Below, one piece after another: positions 35,872 through 44,367 of a stretch of 64,000 bases of DNA. Made by a program: the position numbers and the translations under genes. The notes beneath the pieces were generated by a model. It was not told where the DNA came from. It did not search any database and worked only from the letters and a program-made list of their open reading frames with translations. Each line of letters begins with the position of its first letter. Position 1 is the stretch's first letter. Source of the DNA: Pseudovibrio japonicus (GTDB lineage: Bacteria; Pseudomonadota; Alphaproteobacteria; Rhizobiales; Stappiaceae); the NCBI RefSeq assembly GCF_014651595.1, contig NZ_BMXE01000003.1, positions 434,001 through 498,000 on the forward strand, read 5' to 3'.

Positions 35872-37452
35872 ATGGCTGATATTACACTCACCGCTGCGGT
35901 GCGTTCCAACCTGAGTACTCTCCAGTCTACAGCTGATCTGATTGGCTCTACTCAAGAGCGTCTTGCAACAGGCAAGAAAGTTAACTCTGCACTTGATAAC
36001 CCTAACTCCTTCTTCACTTCGTCTTCTCTGAATGCTCGCGCCTCTGACCTGAGTAATCTTCAGGATGATATCGGGCAATCCGTTTCTACCTTGGAAGCTG
36101 CTGATAAGGGCATCCAGGGTATTGATAAGCTCCTTGATGCTGCAAAAGGTAAAGCTAATCAGGCTCTTCAGGCTGAAGATGCCGAGACGCGTGCAAAGTA
36201 CGCTGAAGAATTCAACGAGCTGCGTACGCAGATCGAAGATATTGCCAAAGATTCCGGTTACAAAGGTAAAAACCTGCTGGGTGGTGACGGCAATGACCTT
36301 CTGGTTAAGTTTAACGAAGATGGTTCTTCTAAACTTAACATTGGTGCCGTGGACTATACGGATCTCGACTCCTCGGATTCTAGTATTCAACTTGCTGAAA
36401 TTGGCGAAACAATCGGTGAAGTTGACGAGACTGACGGCAAAGGTTTGTTCAAGCTGGGTATTTCTGCTGATGATATCCTTAGTGCAGCCGCAGGTACTGG
36501 AACTCAGACTACAGCAGATGTCTTTCAGGTAGGTGCCGGGCCCGCAACTGACCAAGACCTCACTGACCTAGTCAAAGATGGTAATAATCTCTCAGTTGGA
36601 GACACGGTCACAGTGGATGGTGAGGACCTTTTCACTATTGGCGAAGGTACCACTTTGCAAGATCTGCAGGATAAGCTTCAAGAAGAGATCAGAAAGAAGC
36701 CGGGTAACCAGGATGCGACTGTCGATCTTTCAGGTGGTGATATCACAATAGGTGGTGCAGCTGCTAACGTGACGGTTGGTGTTGGTGGCAGTTCAGTAGC
36801 TGTTACTGGTGCTGGCGGTAATACCGATATCACAGCTACAAAGCTGAAAGATATTACCGGTTTTGCTGAGGATGATACGATCACTATCACTGAAGAAGGT
36901 GGTATTACTCACGAGTTTACAATCGGTGCGAACTCTACAGTACAAGAGCTTGTAGATGATCTCAATACTGCGCTCTTTTCCAATCTAACTGTGTCATTTG
37001 ACAATACAACTCAAGAGTTGACTTTGGATAATACTTCTAAAGGGGACAATGCTATTGAGTACAAAGTTGCTTATACTGGGAGTGAGGCTGGCGGCGACTT
37101 TGGAGCTTCGTCAAAGCAGACGATTGGTGCAGATGCGGACGCTGTCGTAGGTCGCGGTTGGGGTTCTGATGAGTTGATTGAGGCGTCCCTTGATCAGATT
37201 AATAAGGCTCAGAACGATCTTCGTGCGCAGGCGTCCACTTTCGGTACGAACCTGTCTATCGTAACGAATCGTCAGGACTTTACTGCTGATCTGATCAACA
37301 CACTGGAAGTTGGTGCCGGTAAGCTGACTTTGGCTGATACCAACCTTGAAGGTGCGAACCTCGCGGCTCTGAACACTCAGAACCAGATCGCAACTTCTAC
37401 TCTGGCTCTGGCAACTCAGGCTAACGCGTCTGTTCTGAACCTTATCCGATAA
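35872..37452 (+). CDS. Flagellin
   Basis: 526 residues. The N-terminal D0/D1 domain begins ADITLTAAVRSNLSTLQSTA with ERLATGKKVNSALDNPNSFF, and the C-terminal D0 ends STLALATQANASVLNLIR. The centre (about 140-430) is a variable acidic surface domain rich in T, G and D that includes a FliC/FlgE-type fold (VTVDGEDLFTIGEGTTLQDL and FTIGANSTVQELVDDLNTAL). It is the only flagellin in the window; alphaproteobacteria often have several. AAGGGACC precedes ATG 35872. Confidence 0.96.
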   Translation: MADITLTAAVRSNLSTLQSTADLIGSTQERLATGKKVNSALDNPNSFFTSSSLNARASDLSNLQDDIGQSVSTLEAADKGIQGIDKLLDAAKGKANQALQAEDAETRAKYAEEFNELRTQIEDIAKDSGYKGKNLLGGDGNDLLVKFNEDGSSKLNIGAVDYTDLDSSDSSIQLAEIGETIGEVDETDGKGLFKLGISADDILSAAAGTGTQTTADVFQVGAGPATDQDLTDLVKDGNNLSVGDTVTVDGEDLFTIGEGTTLQDLQDKLQEEIRKKPGNQDATVDLSGGDITIGGAAANVTVGVGGSSVAVTGAGGNTDITATKLKDITGFAEDDTITITEEGGITHEFTIGANSTVQELVDDLNTALFSNLTVSFDNTTQELTLDNTSKGDNAIEYKVAYTGSEAGGDFGASSKQTIGADADAVVGRGWGSDELIEASLDQINKAQNDLRAQASTFGTNLSIVTNRQDFTADLINTLEVGAGKLTLADTNLEGANLAALNTQNQIATSTLALATQANASVLNLIR

Positions 37453-37479
37453 GCTTAAGTTCAGATTTGAGATTTGGGG

Positions 37480-37504
37480 AACGCGCTCTTCGGGGCGCGT
37501 TTTT
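37480..37504 (+). terminator. Flagellin terminator
   Basis: AACGCGC / GCGCGT arms around a TCTTCGGG loop followed by TTTTTCTTT, 28 bp after the flagellin stop. Confidence 0.85.
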
Positions 37505-37676
37505 CTTTGGCTGAGTCGATGTCCCGCCGTTTGCGTTGGTTTGTGCGTTGCTTTGCGTTTTTGTGGTGGTATGGGCGTTGTTATGTGGTCGTCGTGCTGC
37601 AGGCAAAAAAAAGAGCCGTGCTGCGGGGGCGGCATGGCTCAAGGGGGATAATTCTGATTAGCTAGGAGGATAAAGC

Positions 37677-38150
37677 CTAAGCGGCGCTCTCCTGCTTTGC
37701 TTGCGCTGGCTCGGTCTGTTTAGCCTCATAGATAACTGGCTCGATATCCTTTGCCTCTCCGCCCAGGCTGCGTTTTTCCTGCATCTGGATTACTTCATCC
37801 ACGAAGGCGCGGATGCGGCGGGCCGTTTTGGACGGCAGCTCATAAATGACTTCGCCTTCCGGCTGCTGCGTCAGAGCGTAGATCAGCTCTTCGGACTCCT
37901 CGTCATAGTTGTAACCGCGCTCAACACGGCTTTCCTCTTCCTTCGGCTTGCTCGGAATGATGCCCAGTCTTGAGTCGGAGACGTAGGACTTTTCGGAGGC
38001 CGTCGGGTTGTTCCCAGCCTCTGAGGAAGCTGTGACGGCCTGAGCGCCGGAGAGCTCGGTTTTGACCTGTACGCTCTCTGATTTTACCGGTGCCGCCTGC
38101 GTCGTTAATGACTGATGTAAGAGTGTTGGTCTTTGTGTGACTATTTCCAT
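37677..38150 (-). CDS. FlaG-like flagellar protein (tentative)
   Basis: 157 residues. The N-terminal half is low-complexity (T, S, Q, E). The later segment ALTQQPEGEVIYELPSKTAR with AFVDEVIQMQ resembles the FlaG core, in which a GEVI-x2-IP motif precedes a C-terminal helix. The tail is rich in Q, E and A. ATG 38150 has GGGGGA five bases upstream. Its place between the flagellin and flgN supports a flagellar role. Other identity cannot be excluded. Confidence 0.6.
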   Translation of the reverse strand: MEIVTQRPTLLHQSLTTQAAPVKSESVQVKTELSGAQAVTASSEAGNNPTASEKSYVSDSRLGIIPSKPKEEESRVERGYNYDEESEELIYALTQQPEGEVIYELPSKTARRIRAFVDEVIQMQEKRSLGGEAKDIEPVIYEAKQTEPAQAKQESAA

Positions 38151-38264
38151 AATGTCCCCCACGTTTTCAATTATGAACAACTTAAAAGGGAATCTTCTTA
38201 AATAAAGTTAATCTTAATGCTCAGTTTTTACTAAATATTTAGAGAAATGCGACTGAAAACCGCC

Positions 38265-38288
38265 AAAAAACCCTGATTTTTGAGGGGT
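38265..38288 (-). terminator. Probable terminator after flgN
   Basis: On the minus strand ACCCCTCAAAAATCAGGGT forms a short stem with one bulge, followed by TTTTTT. It lies 55 bp beyond the flgN stop. Confidence 0.5.
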
Positions 38289-38342
38289 GATTGGGTGAGT
38301 TTCGGCTTATTTCGTTAATATGCACGCCTAATATCGTGCAAA

Positions 38343-38843
38343 TTACAGGGTTTGGTTAACAGCGATGCCCTGCGCTGATCTTTGTGGCGAACTCATCAGA
38401 CCGTTTGCGCCATAACCTTTTGTTTTAACTTGAGAACCAACAGCTTTGGCGACAGTCTCGATGATGTTGTCTGTCACAGTACGGGCGGTTGCAACCACCT
38501 GCAGGTTGGCTTGGAGTATTGGCCGCAGGTTGTCATGCTGTTCGCGCATGCGTTGCACCGACTGCGGGACCAGATTGCCAAGTGCCACGGTGTTTGCGCT
38601 GGCAAGGCGGATTCCGGTCAGGTAGGTTTCTATTGCTGCATGTTTTTGCGGGGCGACGTTCGGCAGCTCAGAGATTTGCCCGTCGCGCAGGAGCTCGGTT
38701 TCGGCCTCAATCGCGCTGAGCAGATTGTCCATCGCCACTTCAAAGTTCTCGCAAAAGACCTCGGCCTGCATCCGTGTCTGAATTGGTTCTTCCTCAAACG
38801 ATACGGTCGTTTGAACAGTTTCAGCGTCGTGCTGGTTGGTCAT
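38343..38843 (-). CDS. flgN: FlgN-like flagellar export chaperone
   Basis: 166 residues, helical. It has an N-terminal extension, then FEVAMDNLLSAIEAETELLR with PQKHAAIETYLTGIRLASAN, and the C-terminal block VKTKGYGANGLMSSPQRSAQ followed by GIAVNQTL, typical of alphaproteobacterial FlgN. FlgN escorts FlgK and FlgL for export. The ATG overlaps the stop of the flgJ-like gene by four bases, so it belongs to the flgI operon. Confidence 0.82.
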   Translation of the reverse strand: MTNQHDAETVQTTVSFEEEPIQTRMQAEVFCENFEVAMDNLLSAIEAETELLRDGQISELPNVAPQKHAAIETYLTGIRLASANTVALGNLVPQSVQRMREQHDNLRPILQANLQVVATARTVTDNIIETVAKAVGSQVKTKGYGANGLMSSPQRSAQGIAVNQTL

Positions 38844-39169
38844 ACTGCGTTCTCTTGAAGTTGGAGGAGTTGCGAGTGGACTGAAGCTGCAATGCCAATG
38901 CCACCGGACTGAGACAGGGTGTTGGCGTATTCGTTGACCAGCATGGATCGCCAGGCATCAGAGCCTTCGCTGTTTCCGTAGGTTCCGCCTTCATCCAAAC
39001 CGGTGAACATGTTTTGCAACATCTCGTTGAGGAAAACGGATTCAAATTCCTTCGCCTTTTCCATCAGCGGGTCTTTGGCTGCTGATGGATTGTTTACTTG
39101 GGCTGCGCTTTTGGCAAGGTCTGCGGAGCTTTGTAGGGCCGGTGAGGGCAGTTGGGCTTGCGGAAGCAT
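38840..39169 (-). CDS. flgJ: Rod-binding protein, FlgJ N-terminal domain (CheL)
   Basis: 109 residues, equal to the rod-binding domain only: KAKEFESVFLNEMLQNMFTG and SMLVNEYANTLSQSGGIGIA. The muramidase domain of enterobacterial FlgJ is absent, as is usual in alphaproteobacteria. It helps rod assembly across the periplasm. It overlaps flgI by 1 bp at its start and flgN by 4 bp at its end. Confidence 0.92.
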   Translation of the reverse strand: MLPQAQLPSPALQSSADLAKSAAQVNNPSAAKDPLMEKAKEFESVFLNEMLQNMFTGLDEGGTYGNSEGSDAWRSMLVNEYANTLSQSGGIGIAASVHSQLLQLQENAV

Positions 39170-40287
39170 TAGAGGACCTCGATTTCTGCCTGAAGGGCGC
39201 CAGCGGCTTTGATGGCCTGTAGGATGGAGATCAGATCTCTTGGGCCAATGCCCAGTGCGTTCAATCCATCCACGAGCTGCTGAAGGGTGATTGTTTCGTT
39301 GACCAGAGCGAGCTGCCGGTTGTCCTCGGTGACCTGCACATTGGATCGGGGCACAGTTGCTGTCTCGCCTTGTGAGAACGGGAGCGGCTGAACGACTTCT
39401 GGCGATTCTGAGATGGTCACCGTCAGGTTGCCCTGTGCAACAGCGACGGTCGACACCTTTACCTGCTGGCCCATGACGATGATGCCTGAGCTTTCGTCGA
39501 TGACGATTTTTGCGGGCAGGTCCGGTTCAACGATCAGCTGCTCGATATCGGTGATGAGATCAACGATGTTGCCGTCAAACTGCTTTGGCAGTGTGAGGCG
39601 CACGGTGGCCGGGTCGAGTGGTTCTGCGGTTGGCAGGCCGATCAGCTCGTTGACTGCAATTGCGATACGGCGAGACGTGGTTAGATCCGGATTGCGCAGG
39701 GCGATGCGAATGGTGCTGAGTGAGGAGAGTTTGAACTCTACCTCACGCTCCACGAGGCCGCCGTTTGGAATGCGGCCAGCGGTTGGTACGCCGCGTACAA
39801 CAGAGGCTGCGTCCCCTTGCGCCGCAAAGCCAGCGATTGCCACGGGACCTTGTGCGATGGCGTAGGCTTCTCCGTCTGCGCCCATGAGCGGTGTCACAAG
39901 CAAGGTGCCGCCCTGCAGGTTCCTGGCGTCGCCCAGTGCGCTGACGGTAACGTCGATGCGTGTGCCTTGCGTTGAGAAGGCTGGCAGGTTGGCTGTCACC
40001 ATCACGGCGGCGGTGTTCTTTGTGTTCAGGTCAGCTTCATTGGTGTTGACGCCGAGGCGCTCCAGCATTGCCTGCAAAGATTGCCGGGTAAACGGTGAGG
40101 CATTGAGAGAGTCGCCTGTGCCCTGAAGGCCGACAACAAGACCGTAACCGATGAGCTGGTTGTCTCGGATCCCTTCAAAGTCAGCTATATCCTTGATCCG
40201 TGAGGCTGCATTTCCCTGAAGGGTTGCGCCCAAAAGGACAATCAAGGCCGCTGCGGCGATTCTGGTCAAGCTTGCGAGAGAGCGCAT
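39169..40287 (-). CDS. flgI: Flagellar P-ring protein FlgI
   Basis: 372 residues with a signal peptide (1 to about 28, TRIAAAALIVLLGATLQGNA). The mature start RIKDIADFEGIRDNQLIGYG then LVVGLQGTGDS is diagnostic, and GIIVMGQQVKVSTVAVAQGN and LVDGLNALGIGPRDLISILQ are later signatures. The P ring surrounds the rod at the peptidoglycan. It is first in flgI-flgJ-flgN and divergent from fliX, the same arrangement as in Caulobacter. A sigma-54 type promoter lies 38 bp upstream. Confidence 0.96.
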   Translation of the reverse strand: MRSLASLTRIAAAALIVLLGATLQGNAASRIKDIADFEGIRDNQLIGYGLVVGLQGTGDSLNASPFTRQSLQAMLERLGVNTNEADLNTKNTAAVMVTANLPAFSTQGTRIDVTVSALGDARNLQGGTLLVTPLMGADGEAYAIAQGPVAIAGFAAQGDAASVVRGVPTAGRIPNGGLVEREVEFKLSSLSTIRIALRNPDLTTSRRIAIAVNELIGLPTAEPLDPATVRLTLPKQFDGNIVDLITDIEQLIVEPDLPAKIVIDESSGIIVMGQQVKVSTVAVAQGNLTVTISESPEVVQPLPFSQGETATVPRSNVQVTEDNRQLALVNETITLQQLVDGLNALGIGPRDLISILQAIKAAGALQAEIEVL

Positions 40288-40324
40288 TGGTACCCGGTTC
40301 TACAATTCACACTTGCTGGAGTTA

Positions 40325-40340
40325 TGCGATTTTTGTGCCA
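40325..40340 (-). promoter_or_regulatory. Sigma-54 type promoter of the flgI operon
   Basis: On the minus strand TGGCACAAAAATCGCA has a perfect -24 element (TGGCAC) and GC at -12 with correct spacing, 38 bp upstream of flgI. The -12 element is CGCA instead of TTGCA. Confidence 0.6.
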
Positions 40341-40537
40341 GTTGCCGCTTTGCCCCTGTCATTTTTTAACTGCATGAATTTACTTGATATTTTTAGTAGG
40401 GGGTGGATAAAGGTTAAAGCACTGCAAATTTTAATGCGGCAATTGTTGCCTGCTTGGTAAAGTTTGGTGGTCTCAGCTCGGCAAATGCGTTCGGGTTTCT
40501 GCTTTTTGTCCAATTTCACAGCTCTGAGGGTCAGGTT

Positions 40538-40975
40538 TTGCTTGTACGCACCACTCCGGTTTCTGGTTTGAACTCCACGGGTAAGGTGGAGAAGAAGCGC
40601 CGCAAAGGTTCTGAAGGTGATCAGGCGGGTGCATTTGCTGTTGAGGAGGAAACTGTCAGCGTTGCCCAGTCGCAAACGAGTGTCCCGGCGCCTGCGCTGC
40701 AAGGGGTAGACTCGTTGCTGGCTCTCCAGCAGATGGACGTTCAGGTGGATGACAGGCGGCGGGCTGTGCAGCACGGAAACAAACTTTTAGACCAGCTGGA
40801 TGCGCTGCGGATGGATCTGCTGCAGGGGAAAGTGCAGCAGGAGCGTTTGGAGCGTTTGGTGGGCAACCTTTCCATGAGGGTGAAAAGCGGTAATCCTGGC
40901 CTCGACAAGGTTGTCGAAGATATTGAATTACGTGCCAGAATCGAGCTCGCGAAGCTTGGTCATTACGTAGAATAA
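40538..40975 (+). CDS. fliX: Flagellar assembly regulator FliX
   Basis: 145 residues from a TTG start preceded by GAGGG; the frame is open back to 40454, and no ATG exists near the conserved start. Family features: GVDSLLALQQMDVQVDDRRR then HGNKLLDQLDALRMDLLQGK and the C-terminal PGLDKVVEDIELRARIELAK. In Caulobacter FliX couples completion of the early flagellar structure to the sigma-54 activator FlbD. No flbD gene is in this window. Divergent from flgI. Confidence 0.85.
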   Translation: MLVRTTPVSGLNSTGKVEKKRRKGSEGDQAGAFAVEEETVSVAQSQTSVPAPALQGVDSLLALQQMDVQVDDRRRAVQHGNKLLDQLDALRMDLLQGKVQQERLERLVGNLSMRVKSGNPGLDKVVEDIELRARIELAKLGHYVE

Positions 40976-41153
40976 CGTATCATAATGGAAAAATGCCTGT
41001 AAAACTGGGGTGCCTGTGGAGCTTTCCAACCGCATAAGTGGCTGAATATTATGCAAATATGCATTCTTAGACAATTTCATCTTTTTAGTAGATTGTTGTT
41101 TCAGGTTCCTCTCGCTATATTCCAGCCGCCCATATAAATAGGCGGAGTTTCAG

Positions 41154-41570
41154 ATGGCAGTTGATGTCGCAATTGATTATCGTCCATCTCCGGATGAACC
41201 ATTCATGAACGACCAACAGCGCGAGTACTTTCGTAGGAAGCTGCTCGCGTGGAAGGAAGATATTCTGAAAGAGAGCAAGGAGACCCTTGCTGCGCTTCAA
41301 GAAGAAAGCACAAATCATCCAGATCTGGCTGACCGTGCTTCTTCTGAAACAGATCGGTCGATTGAATTACGTGCGCGCGATCGGCAGAGAAAGTTGATTT
41401 CCAAAATTGACGCTGCTCTTGCTCGCATTGAAGACGGATCCTATGGCTACTGTGAAGAGACTGGTGAACCAATCTCTGTACGGCGTCTGGATGCGCGACC
41501 TATCGCTACGCTTTCAATCGAGGCTCAAGAGGCACATGAGCGTCGTGAGAAAATCTATCGGGATGACTGA
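41154..41570 (+). CDS. dksA: RNA polymerase-binding protein DksA
   Basis: 138 residues. A coiled-coil region (REYFRRKLLAWKEDILKESK; tip DLADRASSETDRSIEL, with the two functional acidic residues) precedes a zinc-finger-like domain (YGYCEETGEPISVRRLDARP and ATLSIEAQEAHERREKIYRD). Only one of the four zinc cysteines of E. coli DksA is present (C100); the others are T103, S121 and A124. Cysteine-poor DksA is common in alphaproteobacteria and may be zinc-independent. It modulates transcription with ppGpp. dksA next to flgH and fliX also occurs elsewhere in the class, but the functional link is unclear. Confidence 0.93.
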   Translation: MAVDVAIDYRPSPDEPFMNDQQREYFRRKLLAWKEDILKESKETLAALQEESTNHPDLADRASSETDRSIELRARDRQRKLISKIDAALARIEDGSYGYCEETGEPISVRRLDARPIATLSIEAQEAHERREKIYRDD

Positions 41571-41649
41571 TCCTCAGGGAGACAGGATATCGCCTTTCAA
41601 GCTGTGGTCATAATTTTGTAGACTCTAATACTTGAACTATAACTTTACG

Positions 41650-41689
41650 AGGGAAGTGTGGCCTGGCTGCGCTTCCCTTGTTTTGTTTT
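41650..41689 (+). terminator. dksA terminator
   Basis: AGGGAAGTG / CGCTTCCCT (one G-T pair) around an 11-base loop, followed by TGTTTTGTTTT. Confidence 0.75.
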
Positions 41690-41737
41690 AGGCTGGCGTT
41701 ACGGGCTTTGCCGTGTTCCGGCGCATGAAGGAAAACG

Positions 41738-41770
41738 AGCCCGGCATGCTGGGGAGCATGTTGCCGGGCC
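41738..41770 (-). terminator. flgH terminator hairpin
   Basis: GCCCGGCATGCT-GGGG-AGCATG-T-TGCCGGGC forms a stem of about 14 bp with one bulged T. On the minus strand it is followed by TCGTTTTCC. It lies 62 bp past the flgH stop. Confidence 0.7.
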
Positions 41771-41780
41771 CGCTTTATGT

Positions 41781-41811
41781 GCCGCTCAAGCTGGGGAGCT
41801 TATTGAGCGGC
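41781..41811. repeat. Second hairpin with the same GCT-GGGG-AGC apex
   Basis: GCCGCTCAA... TTGAGCGGC arms around GCTGGGGAGC, 11 bp from the first hairpin and 20 bp from the flgH stop. The two hairpins share loop and apex sequence but not the outer arms. Confidence 0.6.
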
Positions 41812-41831
41812 ATCGGGTTCCTGAATTCTCG

Positions 41832-42593
41832 TTAGAACGGAAGAACGATGTCCAGCACCTGACTGCCGTAGCGCGGCTGCTGGGTGGAGGAGATTTGTCC
41901 GCGGCCACCATAACCAATACGTGCCTCAGCGATCTTGGTGCTCTCAACTGTGTTGTCGGCGGCAATGTCCTGCGGGCGAACCACACCAGCTACGATCAAC
42001 TCGCGCACCTCGTGGTTGACGCGCACCTCCTGACGGCCCTCGATGACGAGGTTGGAGTTGGGTAGGACCTGTGTCACGACAGCGGCTACGGTGGTCTTCA
42101 GGCTTTCTTCGCGGTCAATGGAGCCGCTGCCCTGAAAATTGTCGGAGCTGTTGATGGAGGCCAGTGCATCTGCCGAGGTTCCGGATGGAAGTGCGAATTT
42201 ATCGATCGCTGATCCCAGTGCGCCGCCAGCACCGGTGTTTTTTGTATCGCTACGGGAGCTTCTCGAAGTGTTCTCAAAGGCTGCCTTGTCGGAGATGGTG
42301 ACGTTGACAGTGACGATATCGCCGATACGCTTTGCGCGCTGGTCCTGAAAGAAGGCTCTGTTGCCCGTGCGCCAGAGCGAGTTGGCGTTGTACCGTTCGG
42401 TTTCCTTGACAGGCATTGGCATCTGGACTGGTCGGTACCCCGGCTGGGTGCGTGGGTCCTGAATAGCGGTCAGCGCTGGTTCCTGACCAATCTTGGAGAG
42501 CTTGTCGGCGGTGCCGCAGCCTACAAGAGCGAACAGAGCGATTGATAGAGCTGCGTACCGCTTTAGCTTGGCTGCTGAAGGTGTCTTAGGCAT
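41832..42593 (-). CDS. flgH: Flagellar L-ring lipoprotein FlgH
   Basis: 253 residues with a lipobox FALVGC (cysteine 26). The conserved core is NSLWRTGNRAFFQDQRAKRI then GDIVTVNVTISDKAAFENT, and late ITQ/VQPQDI-type residues (VVRPQDIAADNTVESTKIAE) are present. The L ring passes the rod through the outer membrane. Its start overlaps the flgA stop by 1 bp. Confidence 0.95.
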   Translation of the reverse strand: MPKTPSAAKLKRYAALSIALFALVGCGTADKLSKIGQEPALTAIQDPRTQPGYRPVQMPMPVKETERYNANSLWRTGNRAFFQDQRAKRIGDIVTVNVTISDKAAFENTSRSSRSDTKNTGAGGALGSAIDKFALPSGTSADALASINSSDNFQGSGSIDREESLKTTVAAVVTQVLPNSNLVIEGRQEVRVNHEVRELIVAGVVRPQDIAADNTVESTKIAEARIGYGGRGQISSTQQPRYGSQVLDIVLPF

Positions 42594-43561
42594 CAGCGGG
42601 TCTCCAGTACGGCTGCAACTTGCGTGCTGGTGGTGCTAACGACAGCAATGTTTTTGCCGACCACTGCTGCAAGGATTGTCTTCTTGGAGATTGGGTTCAC
42701 GATCTCGATCAAGTCGTTTTTGCCGCCTGCGGATTTGGCTTTGCCCTGTGTGGAGATGTTCATGCCCGGTATCTTGTAAAGTACAGTCACCTTGGCGCCG
42801 CGTTTGATGAGAACGGGAGCGCTTACGTCTCTTGGTGTGAGTGTGGAGCCTGAGCGCATGTTGCGGCGGACTTCCATGCCGATCAGATCAGCTGCAGCAA
42901 GAAACTCGCGTCCGGCATAACGGTTGGCAGCTTTGCGCTCCTCGCGAATGTCATTTGCAGTGATAACCGTGCCGCGCTCCAGATTGCGTGCCAGTGTTGT
43001 GATGGAGACCATCTGGGAGGCGCTGCCGATGACAGAGATCGGTTTGCTTTGACCTTCCCGTACCACGTTGAGAATTGCCTTGAAGCGGGCGGTGCGCGGG
43101 GACCAGTTGATGTGGCCGATGGTCAGCGGTGAAACGGAGTTTGCGTCTGCCTGCAGGTTGACCGGAAGCGGGGAGGTGTATGAGATCTCAATTTCTTCCG
43201 GTGGTACGCCGGCGCGCTCGGCAAATGCGTTAAGCAAGATGTCTGAGATGAGTGCTTCATCCACCGGAATAGACAGACGGTGCACGCTGACGGTGGTCAG
43301 GCCGTTGGTATCCGCGCGAATGAAACCTGCTGCTTGCGCCTGTTGTGCGATGATCAGGGCAGAGACATTGCCGGTTGTTCCAAGGTCCGGGCTGCGGAAA
43401 ATTGGGGTTTGGGCCAGATCTCCAGCTTCGGTGTAAAAGTCTCCGATTGTCACAACTGGTCCGGTTACGTTGACGACCGGACGCAGGGTTGGTGCTGCGA
43501 ATGCGCTGCCTGCTGCCAGTGCCAGTAATCCTGCAAAGAGTGCGCTTACCAACTTTCTCAT
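42593..43561 (-). CDS. flgA: Flagellar P-ring assembly chaperone FlgA
   Basis: 322 residues with a signal peptide (LVSALFAGLLALAAGSAFA). It has the C-terminal SAF domain: LARNLERGTVITANDIREER, GMEVRRNMRSGSTLTPRDV, then KRGAKVTVLYKIPGMNISTQ. FlgA is periplasmic and helps FlgI assemble. It sits 12 bp after flgG and overlaps flgH by 1 bp. Confidence 0.95.
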   Translation of the reverse strand: MRKLVSALFAGLLALAAGSAFAAPTLRPVVNVTGPVVTIGDFYTEAGDLAQTPIFRSPDLGTTGNVSALIIAQQAQAAGFIRADTNGLTTVSVHRLSIPVDEALISDILLNAFAERAGVPPEEIEISYTSPLPVNLQADANSVSPLTIGHINWSPRTARFKAILNVVREGQSKPISVIGSASQMVSITTLARNLERGTVITANDIREERKAANRYAGREFLAAADLIGMEVRRNMRSGSTLTPRDVSAPVLIKRGAKVTVLYKIPGMNISTQGKAKSAGGKNDLIEIVNPISKKTILAAVVGKNIAVVSTTSTQVAAVLETR

Positions 43562-43573
43562 GAGGTCAGCTCC

Positions 43574-44356
43574 TTAGCGAAGGTTGGTCGTCGTGGAGTA
43601 CATCTCGTCTGCGGCTTTGATGATCTTGGAGTTCATCTCATAGGCGCGCTGTGCGGCGATCAGGCTGGAGAGTTCTGTGACTGCGTCCACGTTGGAGGAT
43701 TCCAGATGACGCTGAAGGATGTTGCCGAAGCCTGCGTTGCCCGGAGTGTCGATCTGCGGCGGGCCGCTGGCTGCGGTCTCAAGGAAGAGGTTGTCGCCGA
43801 CGGCTTCCAGACCTGCCTGATTGATGAAGCGTGCAACTTCGATCTGGCCGAGGTTGAGCAGTTGATCGTTGTCGTCCATGGCCTGCACGAGGCCCTGCAC
43901 GTTGATTGTCAGATCACGTGCGTTGTCTGGAATGGTGATGCCAGGTTCGACTGTGTAGCCATCTTTGGTGACCAGCTGGCCGGTCTGGGAGCGGGCAAAG
44001 GAACCGTCGCGGGTGTAGCCGGTGGTTCCGTCCGGGCGCTGGATCTGGAAAAAGCCTTCGCCGCGGATTGTGATGTCGTATTCGTTGCCGGTCTGGGTTA
44101 CGGAACCTGCGGACATGATGCGCGTGGTTGCGGCTGTACGTACACCGGAACCGATTTGCACGCCGTTTGGAACGATCGTGCCGGCATCGGAGGTTTCGGT
44201 ACCCATGCGGCGCTGGTTCTCGTAGAGCAGGTCCTGAAAGTCTGCGCGCTGGCGCTTGTAGCCGGTGGTGCGCATGTTGGCCACGTTGTTCGAAATGACT
44301 TCGACGTTCAGTTCCTGAGCTTTCATGCCGGTAGCGGCGATGTGTAGAGCTTTCAT
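43574..44356 (-). CDS. flgG: Flagellar distal rod protein FlgG
   Basis: 260 residues, the standard length. The N-terminus is MKALHIAATGMKAQELNVEV with ISNNVANMRTTGYKRQRADF, and the C-terminus is SSNVDAVTELSSLIAAQRAY with KAADEMYSTTTNLR. Forms the distal rod. Second in the flgF operon, 11 bp after flgF. Confidence 0.97.
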   Translation of the reverse strand: MKALHIAATGMKAQELNVEVISNNVANMRTTGYKRQRADFQDLLYENQRRMGTETSDAGTIVPNGVQIGSGVRTAATTRIMSAGSVTQTGNEYDITIRGEGFFQIQRPDGTTGYTRDGSFARSQTGQLVTKDGYTVEPGITIPDNARDLTINVQGLVQAMDDNDQLLNLGQIEVARFINQAGLEAVGDNLFLETAASGPPQIDTPGNAGFGNILQRHLESSNVDAVTELSSLIAAQRAYEMNSKIIKAADEMYSTTTNLR

Positions 44357-44367
44357 TGTCCTGATCC

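Noticed and set aside
40417-40434. AGGTTAAAGCACTGCA as a sigma-54 promoter for fliX
   Set aside because: GG and GC spacing fits, but the -24 element AGGTTA is too far from TGGCAC.
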